DNA from: Pseudomonadota bacterium
Lineage (GTDB): Bacteria > Pseudomonadota > Alphaproteobacteria > Rhodobacterales > Rhodobacteraceae
Assembly: GCA_038533575.1 (NCBI GenBank)
Contig: JBCAYL010000001.1
Span: 834,226 to 898,225, forward strand
Direction of reading: 5' to 3'
Length of the DNA: 64,000 nucleotides
Part shown: piece after piece, positions 1-8,820 of the stretch
Position numbering within the stretch: the stretch's first letter is position 1
Layout of the letters: each line of letters begins with the position of its first letter
Notes under the pieces: generated by a model
What the model was told of the DNA's origin: nothing
What the model saw: the letters and a program-made list of their open reading frames with translations, nothing else
Databases searched by the model: none
Program-made: the position numbers and the translations under genes

Positions 1-281
1 AATTCATGCATCGCACATGGGGCTACGTCGTCTTCGCCTTTGCGATTTATCTGGGTATCCGCGTCGCCCGCAGCCCGCACAAGCGCACCCGCAAGGCCGT
101 GGGACGCGTGGGCCTCCTCATCACGCTGATGATGGGCATCGGGATCGCCACGGTGCTGCTGGGTGCGCCGCTCTGGATCGCGATCATTCACCAGGGCGTC
201 GGGATCCTGCTCTGGCTCGCGACGATCTACGCGACTTTCCTGGCCGCGCATCCCATCCAATCTTCCTTCCGCGAGGCCTGA
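1..281 (+). CDS. ctaA: Heme A synthase (COX15/CtaA family), C-terminal part only
   Basis: The frame is open to the left window edge (first whole codon at 3) and stops at 279-281, leaving 92 residues of the C-terminus. Three hydrophobic segments are visible. Histidines open the first (MHRTWGYVVF) and lie in the third (IIHQGVGILLW), as in the C-terminal heme-binding half of the COX15/CtaA family. That family converts heme O to heme A for cytochrome aa3 oxidase in the inner membrane. The stop is 1 nt before the next ATG, so the two genes are probably cotranscribed. The family call rests on this short tail. Confidence 0.75.
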   Translation, partial: FMHRTWGYVVFAFAIYLGIRVARSPHKRTRKAVGRVGLLITLMMGIGIATVLLGAPLWIAIIHQGVGILLWLATIYATFLAAHPIQSSFREA

Positions 282-282
282 C

Positions 283-1755
283 ATGACCCCTTTCGACGAG
301 CTCATGGCATTCGACCGTGAGACGCAGGCCTTGGGCCAGATTCAGGGGCGCCTGGGATGGGACCAGGAGACGATGATGCCCCGCGGCGCTGCCGAGCAGC
401 GGGGCGAGGAGATGGCCGCGTTGGAGGGGGTGCTCCATGCACGCCGCACGGATCCCCGCATGGGGGAGTGGCTCGGGCGGATCGAGGACACGACCCTCGA
501 TGAGGTGAGCCAAGCCAAGCTGCGCCACATGCGCCGAGACTACGCGCGCAATACCAAGGTTCCCGCAAGGCTTGCCGCCGAGATCGCGCGGGTGACGAGC
601 CGGGCGCAGGGCCAATGGGCCGAGGCGCGTGCAAACGAGGATGTGGCGGCATTCCTGCCCGTGCTGGCGGAGGTCGTGAAGCTCCGGCAGGAGGAAGGCG
701 CGGCGCTGGCGTCGGGTGGCGACATCTACGACGCGCTTCTCCAAGATTATGAGCCGGGCACGACGGCGGCTGATCTGGATGCCATGTTCGGCGCGATGCG
801 GCCGCGGCTGGTGGCGTTGCGGGACCGCATCCTCGGCGCGAACACGCCAAAGTCGCTACAAGGTACGTTCCGAGAGGCAGCGCAGCTGAAGCTGAGCGAG
901 GAGCTGGCGTTGGCCTTTGGCTATGACATGCGGAAGGGCCGGATCGACAAGGCAGTGCACCCGTTCTCCAGCGGGTCGGGCCATGATGTGCGGATCACGA
1001 CGCGGACCTCGCCCACCGATCCCTTCAACTGCTTCTACTCGACGATCCACGAGGTCGGGCACGCCTGCTACGAGCAGAATATCGACGATGCCTACGCGCT
1101 CACGCCGCTGGGGTCGGGTGTCTCCATGGGCGTCCACGAGAGCCAGAGCCGCATCTACGAAAACCAGCTCGGGAGGTCGCGCGCGTTCACAGGCTTCCTC
1201 CACGGCCGCATGACCGAGGCCTTCGGCGATCTTGGCATGGACGCGGAGGCCTTCTTCGGCTGCGTCAACCGTGTGGGGCAGGGCTACATCCGCACCGAGG
1301 CCGACGAGGTCCAGTACAACCTTCATGTCCTCATGCGCTTTGATCTCGAGCGCGAGCTCATCTCCGGCAAGCTGGCGGTGGGCGATCTCGAAGAGGCCTG
1401 GAACACCCGCTTCGAGGCGGATTTCGGCTTTGCCGTGGACAAGCCCTCCAACGGCTGCCTGCAGGATGTGCACTGGTCCGTCGGGCTGTTCGGGTATTTT
1501 GCGACCTACACGCTGGGGAACGTCTATGCCGGCTGCCTGCACGAGGCGCTGCGGCGCGACATCCCCGATCTCGACGCGGACCTCGCCCGGGGAGATACGC
1601 GCGCGGCCACGGCATGGCTCAGGAGCCACGTGCAGATCCATGGCGGCCTCCGGGAGCCGCGGGCCACGATCGCCCATGCCGCGGGGATGGAGCCGAGTGA
1701 GGGCCCGCTTCTTGGCTACATCGAAGCAAAATTCTCCGAGATTTACGAGCTGTGA
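283..1755 (+). CDS. Carboxypeptidase Taq, M32 zinc metallopeptidase
   Basis: 490 aa, the usual length for M32 thermostable carboxypeptidases, which release C-terminal residues from peptides in the cytoplasm. The zinc motif HEVGH is at about residues 256-260, and the third-ligand glutamate lies in a HESQSR motif near residue 286. Other family-like blocks are the N-terminal LGWDQETMMP and the later GYIRTEADEVQYNLHVLMRF. The frame extends upstream into the heme A synthase gene. I chose the ATG at 283 because it follows that gene's stop immediately and gives the family N-terminus (MTPFDELMAF). No signal peptide is visible. Confidence 0.93.
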   Translation: MTPFDELMAFDRETQALGQIQGRLGWDQETMMPRGAAEQRGEEMAALEGVLHARRTDPRMGEWLGRIEDTTLDEVSQAKLRHMRRDYARNTKVPARLAAEIARVTSRAQGQWAEARANEDVAAFLPVLAEVVKLRQEEGAALASGGDIYDALLQDYEPGTTAADLDAMFGAMRPRLVALRDRILGANTPKSLQGTFREAAQLKLSEELALAFGYDMRKGRIDKAVHPFSSGSGHDVRITTRTSPTDPFNCFYSTIHEVGHACYEQNIDDAYALTPLGSGVSMGVHESQSRIYENQLGRSRAFTGFLHGRMTEAFGDLGMDAEAFFGCVNRVGQGYIRTEADEVQYNLHVLMRFDLERELISGKLAVGDLEEAWNTRFEADFGFAVDKPSNGCLQDVHWSVGLFGYFATYTLGNVYAGCLHEALRRDIPDLDADLARGDTRAATAWLRSHVQIHGGLREPRATIAHAAGMEPSEGPLLGYIEAKFSEIYEL

Positions 1756-1790
1756 CCTAAAGGTGCGGCTGCGCCGCGCGACATGCTGGT

Positions 1791-1811
1791 GCCCGGCGGC
1801 GACCGCCGGGC
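1791..1811. terminator. GC-rich hairpin between convergent genes
   Basis: A perfect 9-bp stem (GCCCGGCGG / CCGCCGGGC) with a 3-nt loop lies between the stops of the carboxypeptidase gene and gyrA. There is no T-run on either side, so it is only a candidate bidirectional terminator. Confidence 0.3.
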
Positions 1812-1830
1812 CCAGAGGTCATGCCCGCTG

Positions 1831-4572
1831 TCAGCTCTCTTCTGCGGGCTCTTCTTCACCGCTGTCGGCGATATAAGCCACGGAGGTGACGCTTTCGCCC
1901 TTGGCCGTGTTGAAGACCTTCACACCGCCCGCACCGCGCGAGCGGAAGGAGATCCCATCCACCGGCACCCGGATCGACTGGCCATTCGACGTCACCAGCA
2001 TGATCTGATCGTCGAGATCCACCGGGAAGCTCGCGATGATCGGCCCGGCGCGCATGGCCTTGTCCATGGCTGTCACGCCCTGGCCGCCGCGCCCGCGCAG
2101 GGGATAATCGTGTGACGACGAGAGCTTGCCGGCGCCTTCTGCCGTGATCGTCAGGATGAGGTTCTCCGCCGCGGACATCTCCGCGTAGCGCTCCTGGCTG
2201 AGCGGCATGTCGGCATTGCCCTCTTCCTCCTCGGCTTCGGCATCGTCTGCGAGGCCCGCCATGGCACGGCGCATCTTGAGATATGCCGCGCGCTCGTCGG
2301 GGCTCGCTTCGAACCGGCGGATGATCGACATGGAGACCACCGTGTCCTCATCGCGGAGGTTGATCCCGCGCACACCCACAGAGGCGCGCGAGTTGAAGAC
2401 GCGGACATCCGTGGCCTTGAAGCGGATCGCGCGACCGAGCCGCGTGACCAGCATCACGTCATCATCATGGGAGGCGATGCGCGCGTTAATCAGTTTGGTT
2501 TCAGCGTGTTCGCCTTCGAACTTCATGGCGATCTTGCCGTTCCGCATGACATTCGCGAAGTCGCTCAGCGCGTTGCGGCGCACGGTGCCCGCCGAGGTCG
2601 CGAAGACGACCTGAAGCTCGTCCCAGTCCTCCTCCTCGCGGTCCACGGGCATGATCGCCGCGATGGAAACGCCCGAGGGGATGGGCAGGATGTTGACGAT
2701 GGCCTTGCCCTTCGACGTGCGCCCACCGAGGGGGAGCCGCCATGTCTTGAGTTTGTAGACCATGCCGTCGGTCGTGAAGAAGAGGAGCGGCGTATGGGTG
2801 TTGGCGACAAAGAGCGTCGTGACGACGTCCTCATCCTTCATGGACATGCCGCTCAGCCCCTTGCCGCCGCGTTTCTGGGCGCGGAAATCGGCGAGGGCGG
2901 TGCGCTTGATGTAGCCGCCTTGGGTGACGGTGACGACCATGTCCTCGCGCTCGATGAGGTCTTCGTCCTCCATGTCGCCGGACCAGTCGAGGATTTCGGT
3001 GCGACGAGGGACGGCATGCGCCTCTTTCACTTCGCTCAGCTCGGTGGCGATGATCTCCATGATCCGCTCACGGGAGCCGAGAATTGCGAGGTATTCCTTG
3101 ATCTTACCTGCCAGCTCTTCAAGCTCGTCAGTGACCTCTTTCACACCGATCTGGGTCAGGCGCTGGAGACGCAGGTCGAGGATCGCCCGGGCCTGGATCT
3201 CGGTGAGGTTATAGGTGCCGTCCTCGTTCATCTTGCTGAGCGGATCGTCGATGAGCTGGAGGTAATCGGCGATGCTGCCCGCGGGCCAGCGGCGGGTCAT
3301 GAGGGCCTCTCGCGCGGCGGCGGCATCGGCCGATTGGCGGATGGTCTGCACCACTTCGTCGACGTTGGAGACCGCAACGGCGAGGCCGCAGAGCACATGG
3401 CTGCGATCCCGCGCCTTGTTGAGCTCGAACGCCGTCCGGCGAATGACAACATCCTCGCGGAAGTCTATGAAAGCCGTGAGGAATTTGCGCAGCGTCAGCT
3501 GCTCCGGGCGACCGCCATTGAGCGCGAGCATGTTGCAGCCAAAGCTCTGCTGCATGGGCGTGAAGCGATAGAGCTGGTTGAGCACCACCTCGGCGGTGGC
3601 GTCGCGCTTGAGTTCGATGACCACGCGGACCCCGGAGCGGTCGCTCTCGTCCTGGACGTGGGCGATCCCCTCGATGCGCTTGTCCCGGGCGGCCTCGGCG
3701 ATCCGTTCGATCATCGTGGCCTTGTTCACCTGGTAAGGGATCTCATCGATAACAATGGCGTAGCGGTCTTTCCTCAACTCCTCGACGCGGGTCTTCGCGC
3801 GGATGATCACGGAGCCACGCCCTTCCAGATAAGCCTTCCGCGCGCCGGAGCGGCCGAGGATCTGGCCTCCGGTGGGGAAATCGGGCGCAGGTACGATCTC
3901 GATGAGCTCTTCGGTGGAGAGGTCCGGGTTCTCGATGAGGGCGAGCGTTGCGTCCACCACCTCGCCCAGATTGTGCGGCGGAATCCGCGTTGCCATGCCC
4001 ACGGCGATGCCTTCCGCGCCGTTGACGAGGATGTTGGGGTACCGTGCCGGAAGGACGGTGGGCTCGCTTTCCTTGCCGTCGTAATTGTCCTGAAAATCAA
4101 CGGTATCTTTGTCGATATCGTCGAGCAGCGCGCGGGCCACGCGGCGCAGGCGGCTTTCGGTGTAGCGCATGGCCGCCGGATTATCGCCATCCATGGAGCC
4201 GAAATTCCCTTGCCCTTCGATGAGCGGCACGGACATGGAGAAATCTTGCGCCATCCGCACGAGTGCGTCGTAGATCGCGCCGTCGCCATGGGGGTGGTAG
4301 TTGGCCATGACCTCCCCCACGGGCTTGGCGGATTTGCGGAACGATTTGTCGTGCGTGTAGCCCGAGTCGTCCATGTGGTAGAGGATGCGGCGGTGCACGG
4401 GCTTGAGCCCGTCGCGCAGGTCCGGAATCGCACGGCTGACGATGACCGACATCGCGTAATCGAGATAGGAGGCGCGCATCTCGTCGGAGATCGAGATTGA
4501 CGGCCCGCCGAATTCAGGCCGCTCAGGCGGCATTTCACCATCGGTTTCAGGGGTTTCCGTGTCGTCGCTCAT
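1831..4572 (-). CDS. gyrA: DNA gyrase subunit A
   Basis: 913 aa. This is the breakage-reunion subunit of gyrase, which introduces negative supercoils as an A2B2 complex. The active-site tyrosine is Tyr137 in AAMRYTES. The GyrA box is present as QKRGGKG in the C-terminal half, which separates it from ParC, and six-bladed C-terminal repeats follow. An acidic insert lies between the last repeats and the C-terminus is also acidic. In the quinolone-resistance region the residue 39 positions before the tyrosine, equivalent to E. coli Ser83, is glycine ([10 protein letters not shown]); the equivalent of Asp87 is kept. The ATG at 4572 gives a normal alphaproteobacterial N-terminus with a short acidic leader. 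Confidence 0.97.
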   Translation of the reverse strand: MSDDTETPETDGEMPPERPEFGGPSISISDEMRASYLDYAMSVIVSRAIPDLRDGLKPVHRRILYHMDDSGYTHDKSFRKSAKPVGEVMANYHPHGDGAIYDALVRMAQDFSMSVPLIEGQGNFGSMDGDNPAAMRYTESRLRRVARALLDDIDKDTVDFQDNYDGKESEPTVLPARYPNILVNGAEGIAVGMATRIPPHNLGEVVDATLALIENPDLSTEELIEIVPAPDFPTGGQILGRSGARKAYLEGRGSVIIRAKTRVEELRKDRYAIVIDEIPYQVNKATMIERIAEAARDKRIEGIAHVQDESDRSGVRVVIELKRDATAEVVLNQLYRFTPMQQSFGCNMLALNGGRPEQLTLRKFLTAFIDFREDVVIRRTAFELNKARDRSHVLCGLAVAVSNVDEVVQTIRQSADAAAAREALMTRRWPAGSIADYLQLIDDPLSKMNEDGTYNLTEIQARAILDLRLQRLTQIGVKEVTDELEELAGKIKEYLAILGSRERIMEIIATELSEVKEAHAVPRRTEILDWSGDMEDEDLIEREDMVVTVTQGGYIKRTALADFRAQKRGGKGLSGMSMKDEDVVTTLFVANTHTPLLFFTTDGMVYKLKTWRLPLGGRTSKGKAIVNILPIPSGVSIAAIMPVDREEEDWDELQVVFATSAGTVRRNALSDFANVMRNGKIAMKFEGEHAETKLINARIASHDDDVMLVTRLGRAIRFKATDVRVFNSRASVGVRGINLRDEDTVVSMSIIRRFEASPDERAAYLKMRRAMAGLADDAEAEEEEGNADMPLSQERYAEMSAAENLILTITAEGAGKLSSSHDYPLRGRGGQGVTAMDKAMRAGPIIASFPVDLDDQIMLVTSNGQSIRVPVDGISFRSRGAGGVKVFNTAKGESVTSVAYIADSGEEEPAEES

Positions 4573-4766
4573 GTCCCGCCCTAGCTCTCGCTTCCGCTAG
4601 ATTTTGTTCTCGTCAGCTTATCACTCCCTTCATCTGGTGTGCAATTCCGTGCCTGCATTTTCGGCATCAAAATGCCTCTCTGCCGCTCCAATGCCATGCC
4701 AAGCTGCTGGAATTGTTGACACATCCGCGAGGGCTCTCTCACACTGAAGAGACGAGAGGAGAACGC

Positions 4767-5045
4767 ATGACAGAGACAGAGATGCTTCTGAAGGGCTACG
4801 GCCTCACGACCGCCGAGTTCTTCTACGGGATGCCGGATTATCCCAATGTTCTGAATACCTTCGTGTGGCAGGACTACGACCTTGCCCCCGATCATCCGAA
4901 GCTCTTCGATTTCATCGCTTTTTGGCAGGGCGAGATCGAGGGACCGCTCAACTCGGTCCGCTTCATCCATCGCAAGGCGATCGCGCCGGGGCAGTGGCGG
5001 CACGTGACGGGCGAGTTCGGCCCGTCGGACTTCCCGCTTCATTAA
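4767..5045 (+). CDS. usg: Usg family protein
   Basis: 92 aa, matching the Usg family of small alphaproteobacterial proteins often found near trp or asd genes. Family blocks include GYGLTTAEFFYGMPDYP, WQDYDLAPDHP and FWQGEIEGPLNSVR. The molecular function of the family is not established. The ATG at 4767 follows a clear ribosome site (GAGGAGAACGC). No trp or asd gene is adjacent here. It stands alone, divergent from gyrA and separated from it by about 195 bp that should hold both promoters. Confidence 0.88.
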   Translation: MTETEMLLKGYGLTTAEFFYGMPDYPNVLNTFVWQDYDLAPDHPKLFDFIAFWQGEIEGPLNSVRFIHRKAIAPGQWRHVTGEFGPSDFPLH

Positions 5046-5191
5046 CGCCGGAAGCGCCTGCCACAGACCGCGCCGCACCCGTGCAGCGGGCGCACAAATC
5101 GCGTCTATACACTTGGCTACCGGCGCCATGTGTGCATGCACCGTTTCCAAAAGAGTGATAGTCCGCACGCAGGGATGAAGGCCGCCGGGCC

Positions 5192-5743
5192 TCAGCTCTC
5201 AGTGCAGGGCGTGGAAAACCGCGCGAGCGCATCCCGTGGCGCGAACTCGAAGAGCGCCGTGAGCGCCTCGCTGGCACAGCTGATGTCGATCCCCTGCAGC
5301 ACGTCGAGCGGGTAGACCACGACCTCCGTCCGGCGCACGACGAGCGGAAGCGGATGGAGGCGGAGACTGAGTTGGCTCGAGGCGATCCGGGTTTGCACGT
5401 CGTCGCGCACCACCTCCTCGAAGGTCTGGGCCGGATCGGAGATCAGGCCCGCGATGCCTGGAAGCTGCGCGGCCTCGCTCGGTGAGCCCACGAGCACGAG
5501 GAGGAGATTTGCGTCCGCGAGGTCTTCCGGCACGGCGAAGCGCGCGGGCAGGGCCACGTCCTCATCCTCGACCGTGAAGGTCGTGCCCCATTGGCTGCCG
5601 AGCCCGAAGGTCACCTTGGCCGGGGAGACCGAGCGCCAGGCCCGCAGGGCGGTGTCGTTCTCATTGGCCAGTGCCGACCAGCCAAAGGCCCCCGCCACGA
5701 CGAGCAGGTAAAGCGCGAGGAGGCGTATTACGAGCCGGGTCAT
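5192..5743 (-). CDS. Hypothetical membrane-anchored periplasmic protein
   Basis: 183 aa. The N-terminus (MTRLVIRLLALYLLVVAGAFGWSA) is one hydrophobic segment, a signal anchor or signal peptide. The rest is soluble and has two cysteines (DISCASEA and near the end, FSTPCTES) that could pair. I chose the ATG at 5743 because the preceding dsbB gene ends at 5740, giving a 4-nt ATGA overlap; the frame runs further upstream but inside dsbB. Position directly downstream of dsbB suggests cotranscription and possibly a disulfide-dependent fold. I recognise no characterised family. Confidence 0.7.
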   Translation of the reverse strand: MTRLVIRLLALYLLVVAGAFGWSALANENDTALRAWRSVSPAKVTFGLGSQWGTTFTVEDEDVALPARFAVPEDLADANLLLVLVGSPSEAAQLPGIAGLISDPAQTFEEVVRDDVQTRIASSQLSLRLHPLPLVVRRTEVVVYPLDVLQGIDISCASEALTALFEFAPRDALARFSTPCTES

Positions 5744-6207
5744 GCGAGCCCCGTGCGGGGCGCGCGCGCCGCCGCGATCCAGAGGGCCACAAGGCCGAAG
5801 CTCAGCGCCGCGTTCCAGCTGGCCATGGAGAGGCCGAGAAACTGCCACGCGATCTCGTCGCACATGACGATGGCGGGCGCGGCCTCGGTGCTGAGGAGAT
5901 CGCCGGCGCTCAGCCCGCTGAGGGAGCCGCCGCCCGAACAGCTTGCCGGGCCCTCCCACCAGCCTTGCTCGACGCCCGCGTGGAAGACGCCGATCCCGCC
6001 CGTGGCCGCCGCCGCCCCGGCACCGAGCCAGGCCAGCGCGCGCAGGGGCACGAGGAGAAAGAGCACCCCGATGAGCGCCGCCGCCACGTGGGGGTAGCGC
6101 TGCCAGATGCACATCCGGCAGGGCGCGTATCCGAGCCACTGGAAGACGAACGCCCCGGCGAGAAGCGCGGCGGAGCCGAGCGCGGCCCCGATGATGAGCG
6201 CCCGCAT
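5740..6207 (-). CDS. dsbB: Disulfide bond formation protein B
   Basis: 155 aa. DsbB reoxidises the periplasmic thiol oxidase DsbA and passes electrons to ubiquinone from the inner membrane. Four hydrophobic segments are visible. The first redox pair is the CxxC in PCRMCIWQR. The second pair is one Cys in ASCSGGGS and one in VMCDEIAW, the usual DsbB arrangement. The start at 6207 (MRALIIGAALGSAALLAG) puts the first helix at the N-terminus; earlier in-frame codons lie inside exoD. It lies between exoD and a small periplasmic protein in a tight minus-strand cluster. Confidence 0.93.
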   Translation of the reverse strand: MRALIIGAALGSAALLAGAFVFQWLGYAPCRMCIWQRYPHVAAALIGVLFLLVPLRALAWLGAGAAAATGGIGVFHAGVEQGWWEGPASCSGGGSLSGLSAGDLLSTEAAPAIVMCDEIAWQFLGLSMASWNAALSFGLVALWIAAARAPRTGLA

Positions 6208-6209
6208 CG

Positions 6210-6839
6210 TCAAATCCCGGCCCAGGATTGCAGGAGGGAGACGAGCGTCGCCCCCGCGAAGACGAGGGAGGCGATCCAGGCCGAGCCGAGAAGGCACCCG
6301 AGGATCACGAGGAGCCCGTCGCGCTGCAGGAGCCCGGCGGCGACGATGACGACCGCGAGACCCGGAACCGTATTCGTAGCCGGCAGCGGCACGAGGATCG
6401 AGGCGCTGAAGAGCACGAGCGCCGCACCCACGACGCGCTCCACCGGTGCCCGTGTCAGCGCGGCGAGCCGCGGGCGGCTCAGCATCTCCAGCCGCTTGAG
6501 CCAGGGCCCGGCGCGCTCCGAGAGCGCGGTCAGCGCCCCAGCCGTCACCGCCCGGTCACCGAGGCGCCGGGGCAGCCAGGGCGCATTGCGCCCCACGAGC
6601 AGCTGCAGCGAGATGAACATGAGCGGCAGCGCCACGATCTGCGGGATGCCGTAGAGGAACGGAATGCAGCAGGGCAGCGCCAGCACCAGCAAGAACAGCC
6701 CGAAAGCGCGCTCGTGAAGCTGGTCGAGGATCCAGCCCAGGGTGACCGTCTCGCCACCCGTCTCCGAGGCGAGGCGGCTCAGCCTGTCGGAGATGGAAAT
6801 GTCACCGGCGGGAGAGAGGGTCATGGACGGCGCGCGCAT
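6210..6839 (-). CDS. exoD: ExoD family membrane protein
   Basis: About 209 aa. ExoD proteins are inner-membrane proteins first tied to exopolysaccharide synthesis and alkaline tolerance in rhizobia; the biochemical role is unknown. Family features visible are the conserved N-terminal segment (GGETVTLGWILDQLHERAFGL as part of a longer block), LPCCIPFLYGIPQI, and paired C-terminal helices. Two starts are possible, 6839 (MRAPSM) and 6824 (MTLSPAGD); neither has a good ribosome site, and frame upstream of 6839 is arginine- and alanine-rich and looks non-coding. Its stop is 2 nt before the dsbB start, so the genes are probably cotranscribed. Confidence 0.85.
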   Translation of the reverse strand: MRAPSMTLSPAGDISISDRLSRLASETGGETVTLGWILDQLHERAFGLFLLVLALPCCIPFLYGIPQIVALPLMFISLQLLVGRNAPWLPRRLGDRAVTAGALTALSERAGPWLKRLEMLSRPRLAALTRAPVERVVGAALVLFSASILVPLPATNTVPGLAVVIVAAGLLQRDGLLVILGCLLGSAWIASLVFAGATLVSLLQSWAGI

Positions 6840-7116
6840 GGCTGTTTTCTGCGTGCGGGCCGCGCGCGGGTCAAGCGCGGCGAAGGGGGCAGAGGCGCGG
6901 CATGGTGCTGCGCGCATGGGCCCGGGTGCCGGGGCCCGCACGGCGCGGCGAGGGTCAAGCGATGGTGAGCCCGCGTGTGCGGCTTTCGCGGCCGCTCCAG
7001 CCCGTGCGGCGCCGGGTCGGCCTTGCCACGGCGCGCCCGCCGCCCAAGTCTGGCTTGCGGAGGGCCATCGGGTTGGCGTTAGCTCCGGCAGGGGCGCATG
7101 GCCCGGGAGGACAACG

Positions 7117-8169
7117 ATGAAAGACTATCTACGCGGAGGCCTCGCTGCGGCCGTTCTGGGGGCATTCGTGGCAGCATTGTCCGCCTCGGGCGTGGCGGCG
7201 CAGGAGGTCACGCTCCGCTTCCAGCATTTCCTTGCGCCCCAGGCCAGCGTGCCGGCGGGCTTCATGGAGCCCTGGGCGCGGAAGGTGGAGGCCGAAAGCG
7301 GCGGACGCATCAAGGTGGAGCTCTATCCGGCCATGCAGCTCGGCGGGGCGCCGCCCGCGCTCTATGACCAGATCCGCGATGGGGTGATCGACGGGGGCTG
7401 GGCGCTGCCGGGCTACACGCCGGGCCGTTTCCCGGAGACGGAGGTCTTCGAGCTGCCCTTCATGGCGTCGATGTCGGCGGAGGCGTCTTCCCGCGCGCTC
7501 TGGGATTTCACCGAGCGCTACGTGGCCGAGCGCATGGGAGACATCAAGATCCTGGCCGTGCATCTCCACGGGCCGGGCATCATTCACAAGCGGGGTCCGG
7601 CGGTGAAAACCCTCGCTGATTTCGAGGGGCTGAAGCTGCGCGGCCCGTCGCGGCAGGCCAACCAGCTCCTGGAATCGCTCGGGGCAAGCCCCGTGGGCAT
7701 CCCGGTGCCGGCCTTCCCCGAGGCCTTGTCGCGCGGGACGGTGGATGGCGGCGTCATCCCCTACGAGATCGTGCCGCCGCTCAAGGTCCACGAGCTGGCC
7801 GACAGCCACACGCAGATCGGCGGCGACCGCGCGCTCTACAATACCTTCTTCGTCTGGGGCATGAACCGTGCCTCTTACGACGCGCTGCCCGATGATCTGA
7901 AGGCCGTGATCGACGCAAATTCGGGCCGCGAGGTCTCCGCGCTGGCCGGGCGCGCCATGGACGAGGGCGACGATGTGGGCCTCGCGGTGATCGAGGCAGC
8001 GGGCAACGAGGTCCATACGCTCGACGACGCCGTCCTCGCCGAAATCGAGGAGATCGGCGCCGCGCAGGTGGCGGCCTGGATCGAGGAGGTGACCGCGCGG
8101 GGGCTGCCGGGGCAGGAGATGGTCGATTTCGCGCGGGCGCTCGTGGCGCAGTACGACGAGGCGATGTGA
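7117..8169 (+). CDS. TRAP transporter substrate-binding protein (DctP family), system 1
   Basis: 350 aa. It is a periplasmic solute receptor for a sodium-driven TRAP transporter. A Sec signal peptide is clear (residues 1-28, ending SGVAAQE). The family carboxylate-binding block is visible as KLRGPSRQANQLLESLG, followed by PVPAFPEALSRGTVDGG. The ATG at 7117 follows a GGGAGG ribosome site. The two membrane subunits follow directly. The substrate cannot be read from sequence; most such receptors bind organic acids. The 277 bp upstream, between this gene and exoD, is GC-rich with no obvious promoter. Confidence 0.93.
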   Translation: MKDYLRGGLAAAVLGAFVAALSASGVAAQEVTLRFQHFLAPQASVPAGFMEPWARKVEAESGGRIKVELYPAMQLGGAPPALYDQIRDGVIDGGWALPGYTPGRFPETEVFELPFMASMSAEASSRALWDFTERYVAERMGDIKILAVHLHGPGIIHKRGPAVKTLADFEGLKLRGPSRQANQLLESLGASPVGIPVPAFPEALSRGTVDGGVIPYEIVPPLKVHELADSHTQIGGDRALYNTFFVWGMNRASYDALPDDLKAVIDANSGREVSALAGRAMDEGDDVGLAVIEAAGNEVHTLDDAVLAEIEEIGAAQVAAWIEEVTARGLPGQEMVDFARALVAQYDEAM

Positions 8170-8229
8170 GCGCTGGACGCCTGCGGCGCGTGAGGTAAAC
8201 ACCCCCGCACGACATCCATGGAGGGCCGG

Positions 8230-8820
8230 GTGCAGATCGCTCCGAGACTGGAAGCACGGGCCGGGCGCGGCGCCGAGGCGCTGGCGCGCGGGCTCGCCTA
8301 TTTCGGCGGCGCGGTGCTCGTGGGGCTCGCGCTCATGACGCTCGTGTCCATTCTCGGGCGCTGGATCAACACGGGGCCCATCCGGGCGATCACCGGCGAT
8401 TACGAGCTGGTGGAGGCGGGCGTGGCGATCGCGGTCTTCGCGTTCCTGCCGTGGTGCCAGCTCCGCCGCGGCCACGTGACGGTCGACATCTTCACAAACG
8501 CGCTGCCCGGGCGGGGGAGACACGTGACGGCGTGGCTGGGCGACGTGCTCATCACGCTCGCGGCCTTCGTCGTAATGTGGCGCTTCTATCTGGGCTTCGG
8601 GGAGAAGTTCCCGTTCTTCTCGGAGGCCTGGCGGGACCGGCTCGCCATGGGCTTCAAGCCCTTCTTCCCGGAGACAACCTACGAGCTCGAGATCCCCATC
8701 TGGATCCCCTACGGCCTCGCGCTTCTCGGGGCGGTCGCGTTCTTTCTGGTGAGCCTCTATACCGTCTGGCGCGGCTGGAACCGGCTCGCGGCGGGCCGCG
8801 CGGTGGAGCAGGAGGCGTGA
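8230..8820 (+). CDS. TRAP transporter small permease (DctQ), system 1
   Basis: 196 aa, an inner-membrane subunit with four hydrophobic segments (around 21-45, 60-80, 97-120 and 155-180). The family motif region is FAFLPWCQLRRGHVTVDIF. Two starts are possible. The GTG at 8230 has a GGAGGG site 5 nt upstream and is preferred; the ATG at 8218 would place that same sequence inside the gene. The stop overlaps the DctM start by 4 nt (GTGA), so translation of the two permeases is probably coupled. Confidence 0.9.
   Translation: MQIAPRLEARAGRGAEALARGLAYFGGAVLVGLALMTLVSILGRWINTGPIRAITGDYELVEAGVAIAVFAFLPWCQLRRGHVTVDIFTNALPGRGRHVTAWLGDVLITLAAFVVMWRFYLGFGEKFPFFSEAWRDRLAMGFKPFFPETTYELEIPIWIPYGLALLGAVAFFLVSLYTVWRGWNRLAAGRAVEQEA

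Noticed and set aside
2467-4500. 677-codon open frame on the plus strand
   Set aside because: It is antisense to gyrA. Its composition (many His, Asp, Gly, Val) is the usual shadow of a GC-rich gene in the opposite frame, and no family resemblance is visible.
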